The notes below the pieces were generated by a model. The model did not search any database. It was not told the DNA's origin and saw only the letters and a list, made by a program, of their open reading frames with translations. From positions 124,001 through 188,000 of the forward strand of contig NW_012236499.1 of the NCBI RefSeq assembly GCF_000787575.1: 64,000 nucleotides of DNA. The letters are read 5' to 3'. Below, piece after piece: positions 22,785 through 33,588 of this stretch. This stretch comes from Acytostelium subglobosum LB1. Taxonomy: Eukaryota > Evosea > Eumycetozoa > Acytosteliales > Acytosteliaceae. A program made the position numbers and the translations under genes. Each line of letters opens with the position of its first letter. The stretch's first letter is position 1.

Positions 22785-23051
22785 TTAAAGTCGGACTTTG
22801 TCTATGTATGTGTAATCTCTGTTGTTGTAGTTGAAGTTGAAGTTGAAGTTGAACATGACAAAGATGAAAATGGTGTGACCCTTAGAGTTTCCAAGGTTTT
22901 CCAGATCAGCTGGATTGACTACACCTGGAAATATACAAGAAGTAGTTGACATCGATGGGGTGAGTGAGTCATTGTATGACCCAACATTGGACTTACCTCT
23001 TGAGAATTGGAATATTGAACTTGTACAAGTCTGTTTCTGGACGAAGATCAA
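22785..23051 (-). other. Possible spliced transcript of unknown coding status
   Basis: A well-formed intron (GTAAGTCC donor at about 22995, TTTCCAG acceptor at about 22929) lies within a minus-strand open frame ending at 22785. The frame is open both with the intron removed and with it kept, so splicing does not change the downstream product (GVVNPADLENLGNSKGHTIF then Phe-Asn repeats). No ATG precedes the open frame, so either an upstream exon is missing or this is a non-coding transcript. A TATTTATATACACTC stretch near 23120 could be its promoter. Confidence 0.25.
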
Positions 23052-24323
23052 TCAATCAATCAATCAATCAAATTTCTTAATATAGTATAGTATACAATGA
23101 TAGAGTTAGTTAATAATACAAGAGTGTATATAAATAGGTATTAGGTTTGTTATTAGATTCACAAAATATGTTGGTTTGATTGATTGATTAGTTATGTTGT
23201 GTTGTTGAAGTATGAATGAATGAAGGACCCTATTTGGTAATGTTCAAATTGGACGACTAGTGTGGACCCGTCCAAGCTTGAACGACAGCTCCCCAGTCTA
23301 TTTGTTGTTGTGAAGGAAGGAAATGGTCCTTTTTGGCCGAATAGGTGCATGGTAGATGGGCTCCATTGTCATAGTCATCAACAATCAATCACTCAACTCA
23401 ACTCACTCACCAACAAGCTACAACTTGTCGACCTGGCGCTTGTTTGTTTGTTTAGCCACCTTTGCCACGAATGGTGATGAGAGAGTATAGATCCAAGGGA
23501 GAGGGTAGTGTGAGTGAGGCATGTGGGAAGGGAAAGAGGCGTGGAACTCGGGGGTGGCACTCAATCAATCATTCTCATCATCATCCCCACATCACACACT
23601 ACACACTACGCACCACCTACAGGATGACTGATGATCACATTCATGATCATACATTTACAACCACAACTACAACGTTGTATATTTGTTATACAAGGTGTTG
23701 GTTGGGTGTGTGAATGGAAGGGTTGGTATTCCTCACTCGTTCAAAGGAACTGGCGAGGCAACGTGACAGTGGTAGTGGTAGTGGCAGTCCAAGTCCCCGC
23801 CACCCAGTTTGAGTGGGAGGATAAGTAGTTGATAGAGAGATTGTTTGTGGTGCCGTTGTCATTGACCACCAGTTAGAGTATGAGTAAGACAGCCTCTCAT
23901 CAATCGTTGTTGGCAGCATATAGCTGAAGATGGAGATTTTGGAAAGAGATTGTTGGGCGACTTGATCAACTTGGTAGTTTGGTTAGTTGTTGCCGCCAAT
24001 AAATTGCATGAGAGTGAATGAGGGTAAGGGTAAGGGTAAGGGTAAGGTAAGAGTAGAGGGGTAGGGCAAGGGTAGGGCATTATTGATGGTCCACAAAGAA
24101 GTAGGGTTGTTGTTGTAGACGATCTGATCATAACGGATTTGATTGGATTGAGGTGGTCCTCATTCAATGATTGAGTGGAGCTCACTCGTTCCAGTTGCAT
24201 TGGTTTGATGATGGTCGCACCAACTTGGTATTTATTCTGTCTGACTGACTGGAGGCCTCGATAACTAGCATGCATACATTCGTTCGAACGATTGAGAGAG
24301 AGAGCCTAAACCTTAAGGTTTAG
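23052..24323. other. Intergenic region with telomere-like repeat
   Basis: No gene seen. The region holds (TCAA)n and ATTG tetranucleotides and the G-rich strand repeat described separately. Short open frames here encode repeat-derived peptides only. Confidence 0.45.
24021..24078 (+). repeat. Interstitial telomere-like repeat (GGGTAA)n
   Basis: Four exact GGGTAA units followed by degenerate GGTAAG, GGGGTAG and GGGCAA variants over about 58 bases. The unit resembles the TAAGGG-type telomere repeat reported, as I recall, for some dictyostelids. It lies in a spacer far from any sign of a chromosome end, so it is interstitial. Confidence 0.6.
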
Positions 24324-25099
24324 TTAGTCTTCATTCTCTCCATACATCAGCGCACGAGTGCCACGATAGATTTTGAGCAATACATTGATCCTTGGAATGA
24401 GGTCGTCGAATGCCAGTATCATCTTTTGTTTGCCTTCGACGATAAAGGCCATGTAATATACTACGCGATAGCGTGATATACCTTCGTTGATAATGATCGA
24501 ACTGATCCTAGACTTCTCGATAAACTCCACCGTCTCCTTCAACAAGTACTTCTTTCGCAGTTGTATTCCAAGTTCTCTTATCACTGTCAATGACTCTGAA
24601 TGATTGGTTGGTCGGTTAGTCAAGGTCGCGCGAAGTGAGTGAACATAACATAACATAACATACCCTCGCGGATGATAAACATCTTTAGACAGAGACGAAT
24701 GGCAATGATGGCTATGATCATCACAAACATGAATGACTTGAATATAGAGTAGTTCATTGATATGAGGTAGTATGTTTGCAATGCCAATAGTATCCACATA
24801 CAATAGTCGAATGTATATATAATCGATCTACTCTTTCTTGTAACTCTATACTCTCTAACATCATTATTTATATGTATACAATTGAATGTATATATATTAT
24901 TATTATTATTATTATTACTTTCTATTGATTCTAATATACTATTACTATTATTATTGTTACTGTTATTATTATTCGTAGTTGTCGCGCTATTGTCTTGATT
25001 AGGTTGAGGCAACAAGTCGTTGGTGATGCCTGTTGCCATTATAGATGATGATGATGATGGATCATTGTATATTGATGTGTTTAAAGGTAACCCTGACAT
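24324..25099 (-). CDS. pigH: PIG-H, subunit of GPI-GlcNAc transferase
   Basis: Two exons, 25099-24664 and 24595-24324, give 235 residues. The first 80 residues are Asn/Ser-rich. Two adjacent membrane spans follow (YTFDYCMWILLALQTYYLIS and KSFMFVMIIAIIAIRLCL), the hairpin typical of PIG-H/Gpi15. After the intron comes the conserved cytosolic domain: ESLTVIRELGIQL, then FIEKSRISSIIINEGI, RYRVVYYMAFIVEGK and the terminal PRINVLLKIYRGTRALM. PIG-H works with PIG-A, PIG-C, PIG-P, PIG-Q and PIG-Y at the cytosolic face of the ER to transfer GlcNAc to phosphatidylinositol, the first step of GPI-anchor synthesis. The gene is divergent from the mannosidase and 6 kb from PIG-C. The assignment is by domain pattern and topology. 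Confidence 0.85.
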
Positions 25100-25337
25100 T
25101 GTATCGTAGGTAAGTATATAAGTGTATTAATCGATCGATTGATTGAAGTGACTTCTAATCCTGTCATTCTTCATCATGCTAGTGATTCATTGAATTCAAA
25201 ACAACTTAATTTATGGGACGAACTACCCACAAATGAATATCTCCGGTCCCTCAACTTCAACTTTGTGTTTATATTAACACTCATTTATTAAATATACTTG
25301 TATTACTTGTACTTGTATACATATATATATATTAGAT
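25100..25337. promoter_or_regulatory. Divergent promoter, PIG-H / alpha-mannosidase
   Basis: Only 238 bases separate the two opposed starts. A TATATATATATTAG stretch lies directly before the ATG at 25338 and an AT-rich stretch (TAATACACTTATATAC on the minus strand) before the ATG at 25099. Shared control is possible but not shown. Confidence 0.4.
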
Positions 25338-28300
25338 ATGACAACACCAAGAAGTATTATAGTGGAGAGAATTGAGAAGTTCATCAGTGATACTTACTTC
25401 ACAGATGTGAACATCAAGGGAAAGATTTACCCGCAGTTGGATGCCGATGCTATCAAGCTCCAAGTGTCCGATCAATGTGATCGTATACCTTACCAAGGTA
25501 CAATCAATCAATCAATCAATCAATCATAATGATCATCACTTACTTACTCATCATCTCAAACTTAGACGCACTCAAGTTGCATTATAAAGAGTGCAAGGTT
25601 GGATCATCTTATGGACCAAGTTGGGCTACTTATTGGTTCAAGTTGGAGATCAATGTACCACAAGCATTCAAGGGTAAGGAGGTTCATCTTTTGTGGAACT
25701 CATCATCTGAGGCTTTGATCTGGAACAATGGTGTGCCAATCCAGGGTCTGACCGGTGGCACGTGGAATGATAAACGTGTAGAGTACGTCCTAACCAAGCA
25801 CTCCAACGGTAGTGAGCATTACAGTCTAATGGTATGTATGGTGTCAATATGAATGATGGTTTGATGGTGGATGGATGGACAACAACTCTAACATGTGTAC
25901 ACGACATTGAAGGTTGAAATGGCATGCAATGGAATGTTTGGAGTTGGAAAGGATGGATTGATCAATCCATGTGATCCAAACAAGACCTTTACACTCACTC
26001 GTTGTGAGTTGGGAGTGTTTGATCGTGAATGTTATGACCTGTACACATACCTCACAATGCTCTATGATATCTCCAAGGTATGTTTGGTTGATCAAACACC
26101 AGTCGATCAAATGTATATGTTCTAATCCAAAACCCTCTTAGAACTTCCCAGAGGGATCTCTTAGAAGCAACCAAGCACTTCAGGTCGGTAATCAGATGAT
26201 TAACGTGTGCGATATCAACAATAGGGCTACTTGGAAGCAGTCCACAGCGTTGGCCAAGGCATTCTTTGCTCAGAAGAATGGAGACAGCCAACACAATGTC
26301 AGTGCAATAGGACATTGCCACATCGATGTTGCTTGGCTATGGCCATACGATGAGACAAAGAGAAAGGCAGCCCGTTCGTTCGCCACTCAGATCCTCTATA
26401 TGGACTACTATCCCGAGTACAAGTTTGTACAGTCACAGGCACAGCTATACAGCTGGACCAAGAAGTTGTACCCAGAGCTCTTTGACAAGATCAAGCACAA
26501 GATCAAGTCGGGACAGTTCGTTCCAACTGGTGGTGTAAGTCATCCACTCACTTGTTCCCTCGCCCCAATCCCCTACTCACTTGATCACTCAAACAATCAT
26601 ACTTTAGACGTGGGTCGAGATGGATGGTAATTTGCCATCTGGTGAGTCATTCATTAGACAGTTCTTGTTTGGCCAGAACTTCTTTATGAAGGAGTTTGGA
26701 CTGCACTGCACAGAGTTCTGGTTGCCTGACACTTTTGGATACAGTGGCCAACTGCCACAAGTCATCCGCCACATGGGCATCGAGAACTTTATCACACAGA
26801 AGCTAAGCTGGAACAATATCAACAAGTTCCCTCACTCAACATTCATGTGGGAGGGCATTGATGGAAGCAAGGTGTTGTCGCACTTCCCCCCAGCCAACAC
26901 TTACAACTCTGCCGCCGATGTTAAGGAGGTCGTGCTGTCTGCCACCAACAACAAGAATGCTGAGCTTGCCAACGAGTCACTGCTGGTCTATGGACATGGT
27001 GATGGCGGTGGCGGCCCCACCATCGAGATGATTGAGAGACTCGTCAAGATGCCCAACACAGACGGTATCCCAAAGGTTGGTCTTCGCTCCCCACACGAGT
27101 TCTTTGAGCGCGTCAAGCCCGACGCCGACAAGCTGTACACATGGGTTGGTGAGCTCTACTTTGAGCTGCATCGTGGTACCTACACGACCCAGGCTGCCTG
27201 CAAGCGTGGCAACCGCAAGGGTGAGAACTTCCTTCACGACGTTGAGGCACTCTCCTCAATCCTCGAGCTGAACAACCAGGCTGGCTTCCACTATCCCAAC
27301 ATTGAGCATCTTTGGGAGTTGTTGCTGCTGAACCAGTTCCACGACGTGCTTCCAGGTTCATCAATTGGCATGGTCTACAAGGACTCTGCTGCACACCACA
27401 CTCAGATCGAGAAGGAGTGTCGCCAACTGATCGAGAACTCTCTTCATCTGCTCGGTGGCACACAGGCAGGCACCGATCTCCTCTTGTTCAACCCAACAGG
27501 CTTTGATGTTGAGAGGATCGTCGAGCTCCCTGACAACACCATTGTCACCGAACAAAAGTCTCACAATGGCCTGCCCCTGCACTTGGTCACCATACCATCG
27601 TATGGCTTCACAAGAGTGTCAGCCAGTTCAATCACCAAGAGCACGGCAACAGGACTCTCTGTGCAAGAGAACAAGGACTCGTTCGTAGTCACCAATCGTT
27701 ACCAGAAATGCACCGTCAACAGGAATGGAACAATCAGCAGCATTGTCGATTTGCACACTGGACGCGAGGTCGTCAAGCCTGGCGAACAAGCCAATCAGTT
27801 TGTGCTGTACGATGACATCCCGTTGTTCTGGGATGCTTGGGATGTTGAGATCTACTCACAGCAAAAGTCAAACTTGGCTGGCGTCGCCACCTCTGCCAAG
27901 TTGGTCGAGAACGGTCCACTCAGAGTCGGCATCCAGTTTGATTCATGAGAGCTTTTCCCACGGATCCACTCTGCACCAAACCGTCTACTTCTACTGCAAC
28001 TCGAGCCGCATCGACTTTGACACGAGGGTCGAGTGGCATGAGGCCCACAAGCTCCTCAAGGTTGAGTTCCCGACCACTCTCAGAGCAACAACTGCCAGCT
28101 ACGACATCCAATTCGGACATGTCCAGCGACCAACCCACTTCAACACATCGTGGGATATCGCCAAGTTCGAGGTCTGCGGCCACAAGTGGGCAGACCTGTC
28201 CGAGTTTGACTTTGGTGTCACATTGCTCAACGACTGCAAGTACGGCTACTCAGTGCATCAAGGCAGGATGAAGCTCAGTCTACTGCGTGCACCAAAGGCA

Positions 28301-28726
28301 CCGGATGCCGATGCCGACATGGGCACGCACCACTTTGTCTACTCACTGTTCCTGCATCAGGGCAACCTGCAGCAGGGAGGTGTCGTGCAGCAAGGCTACC
28401 TCGTCAACAACGACGTGCACATCAGCCGTGCCGCACCTACCCAAGTTGTGCCCAAGGGCTCGTTGGTCAAGGCCGTTGGAAGTCAATCAGTGATCATCGA
28501 GACTGTTAAGAAGGCTGAGGATGGCAAGGGATTCATTGTAAGAGTGTACGAGTCTTATGGAGGACATACCAGCTTCACATTCGAGACATCATGTGCTCAG
28601 CATCTCAAGCACATCCAACCATGCAATGGAATGGAGCAACCCATTCGCGAGTCATCATTTGACAATGATGGCAAGACCAAGGTACAACTATCTCCATTCC
28701 AAATCAAGTCATTCAGATTCCATTAA
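25338..28726 (+). CDS. GH38 alpha-mannosidase, cytosolic MAN2C1 type, with a frame break
   Basis: Five exons: 25338-25497, 25566-25831, 25913-26077, 26142-26534 and 26608-28726. The product would be about 1033 residues. No signal peptide is present (MTTPRSIIVERIEKFISDTY), which fits the MAN2C1-type branch that trims free oligosaccharides in the cytosol; D. discoideum manG is the likely counterpart, but I did not verify this. Catalytic features are visible: GHCHIDVAWLWPYDETKRKA with the metal-binding His and Asp, and EFWLPDTFGYSGQLPQ carrying the nucleophile Asp. HGDGGGGPT and LLLNQFHDVLPGSSI are also typical. The frame shifts once near 27941-27948: frame 1 stops at 27946-27948 while the family sequence resumes one frame over at IHESFSHGSTLHQT and runs to the stop at 28724-28726. 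One surplus base explains it; summed exon length leaves remainder 1. A sequencing error and a true mutation are both possible. Confidence 0.85.
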
Positions 28727-28837
28727 GCATCCATCATTACATCAGGATGTTCATTCAATCATACAATCAATCAATCAATTCAATAAATATTCATTCGGAT
28801 CTGATGGTGTACATTAGATAATGATGGCTTGTATTGT

Positions 28838-30213
28838 TTAGAACTCTCCTCCACTCTGGGATATAACCGATGCTTCGTCCCATGGTCCATTGATCTCACT
28901 AAAATGATGGAATGAAGGAGTATGTGTGTTAGTAAATGGACTCGACCATTATTGCCTCGATCAACTACATACTTCTTGTATTTCTGGATAAAGATTAGCC
29001 AGAGTGGACAAACAAAGGTAATGGTTCCAATGATTCCAATGTAGATGAATGTCAACAGAGTACTCATGTGCGAGAGTAGCACGGTGCACGCTACACACAA
29101 GCCAATAGTCAATCCAGAATGGAACTCTAGTGAGTGGCGCTATAGGGTAGGGAGAAGAGCAATGGTAAGTACTCCTTCATGATGAGGACAGTCCAATCAA
29201 TCAATCAATCTCATACCTTAATATGATGTCTGACGATTGGGAAGAGGGCAAACATCTGGATGGCAAAGGTGATGAGGACAAACACATGGATGTTGGAGTG
29301 TAGTCTTGAGCTTAGGAGGACAGAGGCAAAGATTGCCGCATTGAGTGAAATGGGTGCATTGAACACAGTGCAGTCATTGTTGGTGTAGCCATAGTCGTGG
29401 AAGAATAAGTGTGCCAACAGTAATATGAATGTCAATGCCCATATAGTATCATCGCTGAATGAATTGGTCAGTGTTCGCAGTACAGGTGACAGTCCATACA
29501 CTGTTCCAAACAGTAATATAACATGTAATAGACTATCCTTGATTGAGTAAACTATGATAAATGATGAATGATGTTAGTGAATGAATGAATAAGTGATTAA
29601 GTGAGTTATGCAAACATACAGTCTGATGTTGGATCGATCCAAATGATAAGTATGTATCCTACTACAAGCATACCCATTGCCATACTGACAAGGGATGAGA
29701 GTGTCCATGTGCTCTTCAACGCGTGGAAGAATACAATGACAAAGAGTATAACAGATGTTATCTGTTGTGTAACGGTGAAGCTGTCGAATACTATCTTCCA
29801 GAAGTCATATTTAATGAAGTTGGCTAATGAACATGATGAGTGTGTCAGTATCCTCCATCTTGATCATTCAATCAATGAATCAATGAATCAATATTACCAT
29901 TCTGTATCAGCTCTTTGAGGAATGTTTCGTCTGTGTAGTTATCTGGATATGGTTGAGGCTCGTATAGTACTTTCTTCCACTTTGTCGATGCTATTGGTGT
30001 TTGTGCTGTTGAGCTTTCGTCAACTGACGATCGATGATCTACAGAGTCTTTACATCCATTTGGATGATGATGTGGATGATGATGTTGTTGTTGATTATCT
30101 ATTTGTTGTTGTTGTTGATGATATAGACTTGGTGAATTTGGCATTGATCCTCCATTATATGTTGTTGATGTTGATGGATGTAATATAGGTGATCTCTGTT
30201 GTTGTACCATCAT
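28838..30213 (-). CDS. pigC: PIG-C (Gpi2), subunit of GPI-GlcNAc transferase
   Basis: Five exons on the minus strand: 30213-29898, 29823-29620, 29551-29217, 29139-28973 and 28898-28838, giving 360 residues in an unbroken frame. After a Gln/His-rich head, KWKKVLYEPQPYPDNYTDET is nearly the family signature (human: KWQKVLYERQPFPDNY). Hydrophobic spans follow, including ITSVILFVIVFFHALKSTWT and SMAMGMLVVGYILIIWI. The central block TVYGLSPVLRTLTNSFSDDT, HLFFHDYGYTNND, NAAIFASVLLSSRLHSNIHV and FAIQMFALFPIVRHHIK is diagnostic for PIG-C, as is the end EINGPWDEA. The protein is a multi-span ER membrane subunit of the enzyme that makes GlcNAc-PI. It converges on the mannosidase (112 bases between stops). 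Confidence 0.93.
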
Positions 30214-30641
30214 TATAAGTGATTCGAAGAATGTCAGTCATTCAACTCATTCATTCATTCATTTCAATCAATCTAGCAATCAATCAAATACATACATTGA
30301 CAGGTGTATTTGTAGATGATGATTGATGTATCTCACATCCACAGTATTGACATCTATCCTTCATTCTATCTGTATCCCTATATATATGTATTTGTTTGTG
30401 TCTCTATCTCAAGATTCATTCGTGAATGACGCTGAGTCATAATCAAACACCTTTTTCAGACTTGTTGATTCGCGAAACAATGCAATGTATCTTCGAGACG
30501 TGGATGTTCAACAACAACAGCCGATTGATTGGATATGGATGTCTTTATTGGACTGAACAAATTGACCATGGATTGTCATGGACATTATAAACAAACATGG
30601 AACAAACAAACAAACACATTGATTGATCGATCGATCCAAAG
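30214..30641. other. Spacer upstream of PIG-C
   Basis: AT-rich spacer holding the PIG-C promoter, with a TATATATATGTATTTG-like stretch near 30377-30395, and the 3' flank of the ARL6IP1-like gene. No gene seen. Confidence 0.45.
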
Positions 30642-31601
30642 TTATGAGTTCTTCTTTGTGATATCAACGGTGTCGGGATATGCATTGCTGCTTGGTGATG
30701 GTCGTGGTGCATTGTTGCTGTTGCTGTTGCTGGCCACGTTGGCACCTGCTGGTTGTTTGTTGATGTATTGATCGACCAATGATGTGATGGTCGCTGTGAT
30801 TGCCTGTACACTGCTCTCAATCAATGGAAGTACTGTGGACACTATTGAGCTGTGATGTTGATTGGAAATGAATCCTGGCAACAACAAGACAGTGTACACT
30901 ATGTATGTATTCAATATGCAATGGGATTGATTGTTAGTTCATGGCTTCAAAGGAGGAGTAGTGGTCGGTGAGTCAACATACATGTCAGAATGAAGAGTGA
31001 GTATCCAGAGAACAATGTACCAATGTAGGCTATTAACAAGCAGACAAGTGTAGTCTGTGCAAAGAACTATTGAGGTGGAAAAGTTAGGTTAGAGTTGGTC
31101 ATCAGGTGATGTCTGGGGAATGATCATGATCATACCTTGACTGGACTTAGCTGTTTGAAGCGATAGAGGTCAATCACCATCTCACTCATTGAGAACCTGA
31201 TTGAAACCAATGTGTTGACAACTTCAATGAATGCTTCATGTGAGCTGCTGTGTGGCTATTTGAATGATTGAGTGAGCAAGAGAGTATATATTGATTGAAT
31301 GAATGAATGAATGATTGAATGAACTTACGAATACTTTAGAGATGATGTTTAGGTTGGCATTCTGAGCGATTAGTTGAATGAGTAGATAGGTGGGTATAGC
31401 AAGAAAGACAGTGGTGACGACGGACAGGGAGATACCACGAAGGTACCAAAGTGCAGTTGTGAGCAACACGATCAATACACCCAAGTCCACTGGTCTGTGC
31501 CAAAGCAATATGCTTCTAAAGTACTTTATTGGTTCTTCATAGTCTTTCAAACTCTCCTCAAGCTGTCTTCTCAGCAAAGCTTTCTTTTGCAATGCTGTCA
31601 T
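30642..31601 (-). CDS. ARL6IP1-like ER-shaping membrane protein
   Basis: Four exons, 31601-31329, 31255-31136, 31066-30982 and 30898-30642, give 244 residues; all joins hold frame. The N-terminal helix (LRRQLEESLKDYEEPIKYFR) leads into a first hydrophobic hairpin (VDLGVLIVLLTTALWYLRGI, SVVTTVFLAIPTYLLIQLIA). A cytosolic segment, EAFIEVVNTLVSIRFSMSEM, matches the FHEICSNLVKTRRR-type segment of ARL6IP1. A second hairpin follows (TTLVCLLIAYIGTLFSGYSL; FILTLYTVLLLPGFI) with the conserved LLLPG. The tail is Ser/Asn-rich. ARL6IP1 is a reticulon-like hairpin protein that promotes high-curvature ER tubules. The two-hairpin layout and LLLPG motif drive the call; a more distant reticulon-family member is the alternative. 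Confidence 0.75.
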
Positions 31602-32021
31602 TATCTCTAATCAAAACTAAACTAAACTAAACTAAACTATATATATGATATAAGATATTCTATTCTCTATCTCTTGAATGTTTGTTCACAAATGAATTGG
31701 TGAAAGAAGTGTGAGACTGAAGGTCAATCCAACTAAATCACAAGAATTTGAGAATTGTTTTCTCACTCAAGTTCGCTGCAGGTCCAACGAAGTCAATCAT
31801 TTGATTGACAGAATGTCTTGAACAGATAATTATAGAATACCGTTATGTGATGGCTGGGGCAACTAATATCCCTTTCTTCTGAATTGCACTCTAGTTTCAC
31901 CTACACCGTCAATCAAATGATTGACCAACAATAGAATACTTTTGAGGGAGACATAGACCAACTTCATTCATTCATTCATTCATTCATTCATTCACAACAT
32001 CTACAACACAAGTTATAGAGA
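31602..32021. other. Left boundary of the tandem family array
   Basis: Spacer between the ARL6IP1-like gene and the first family copy. Contains an (AAACT)n run at 31613-31637 and two copies, in opposite orientation, of the 16-base inverted-repeat word TCAATCAAATGATTGA (31793-31808 and 31909-31924) that recurs behind family copies further on. An (ATTC)n run precedes the ATG at 32022. Confidence 0.55.
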
Positions 32022-33588
32022 TGGACAACAACTACATCAACAACAACAACAACAACAACTATGAGCAACAGCAGGTGTTGGACTCACCATTATTAATTGA
32101 GCTCAATAAGTTGTTGACAATTGTCAAGGACAAGATAATGTTGTCAGTATCAGTAGACGATACACATTCGATGAGATAGTCAAGGTCATGCCACAGCTTG
32201 CAATTGTATGTATCGGCAACTAGCTAGATTCATGCTTGCAAGACACTAACAAGGTCGAGATGTTCATCTTTGCTCTTGTAGATGTTTGAGCAACATCCAA
32301 TATTGCGTCAATTAATCTCAGATAGTATATGCTCACTAAATATCCATACCTATCGAGAATACAGTCGCTTTCAATCAAGATGGAGCAAGTGTCGACACTA
32401 ATCATCGAAGTGAGGAGGAACTGGATAGATACAAAGTACCATATAGACTATGTCTAGATGTGGATCGACTGTGTGCAAACATTAGACAATGCGGCATCAG
32501 CATTTTTGACATGGTGATCAGTATCCTGTCAATTGGAAGCATTGGCAAACATAGACTCCCATACAGAGAATTCTGGCTCGATACAACTTTCATCCCTGTC
32601 TTGCTCAATGGACTATCAGCGGCCCAGATTGATACACTTTGCACAAAGTACTTGGAGTACTTCATAACATACATTGCAAATGGAGCTAGAAATGATAGTA
32701 CATGGAGTCAAAATTTCAAGGTATACACGATCATCACGGATATAGTTGGCCAGTCTAGAATCTATGATGACATTGAGCAATGGTTGCCCAAGGTACTCCA
32801 GAAAAATGACCAAGAGGGAGCTCAAAAGAACAAAGATGAATACTCTCAACATTGCCAGTCATTACTCAACTATCTTCTACTGTCATTGCCCAACGACAAG
32901 GACAACCGGATCCGTGAAGTAATTGGCAAACACAAGCATCAGACGTTTGGGTAAGTTCCACCTTACCGCGATCGAATTCATTGATTGATTGAATGAGTGT
33001 AATAACTAACTAACATTTTTGTTTGTTGTCAACAACAGTGCTATCCTCAAAGTGATGGACACAAGATTCTCTAGTAATAGTTGGTACTTAAGGGAGAAAG
33101 ACACTGATCACCTCAAGCAGTTAATCAGCTTCACAAAGGTCAACGACTATGATACCAACAGTGACGCCAACACCCATCAACGACAAGGGATCATGAATCT
33201 AATCAAGAGCCACAAGATCCAGTATACGAATAAGATATTCGAATTCCTGCAGCACCACCTTCAGCCAATCGATCAATATTGTGGCATACTCTTCCAATAT
33301 CTCAACATTTTTAAGATGATGGAATTGATCAAACTCATGGGCCACTTGTAAGTTATATCCATTCTTTCAACATTCATATATGCCTAGAATTATACTGACA
33401 TGTCCACCAATCAAAATTGCCTTCTGTTCTCTTCCTATCCCCAGCACTATGCAAAGTGTGAGGAAGTATTCCTTAAAAAAATAGAGTCTTTGAATAACTT
33501 TAATGATCATGACATGGCTAACATGATAATTGAGCTCATAGATGCCATCATAACATCTTTCAAGTCTGTTGACCAACCACTCCCTTAA
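32022..33588 (+). pseudogene. Array copy 1a: broken, truncated family member (long N-terminal type)
   Basis: Aligned by eye to the copy at 50.5 kb. A start with an Asn run (32022) leads to LDSPLLIELNKLL, the frame then changes near 32147 to RRYTFDEIVKVMPQLAI, and an intron brings MFEQHPILRQLI (from 32280). A further frame change lies before ELDRYKVPYRL, after which a long intact stretch carries IRQCGISIFDMVISILSIGS and QIDTLCTKYLEYFITYI to 32951. An intron leads to the exon from about 33041 to 33348 (MDTRFSSNSWYL ... LIKLMGH), then another to about 33445-33588, ending DQPLP followed by TAA. The rest of the gene is missing: the sequence jumps directly to an N-terminal segment of another copy. 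It is therefore a 5' fragment with at least two frame breaks. Confidence 0.7.

Noticed and set aside
23859-24275. 138-codon minus-strand frame
   Set aside because: Its Pro-Tyr run is the telomere-like repeat read in reverse; no protein character elsewhere.
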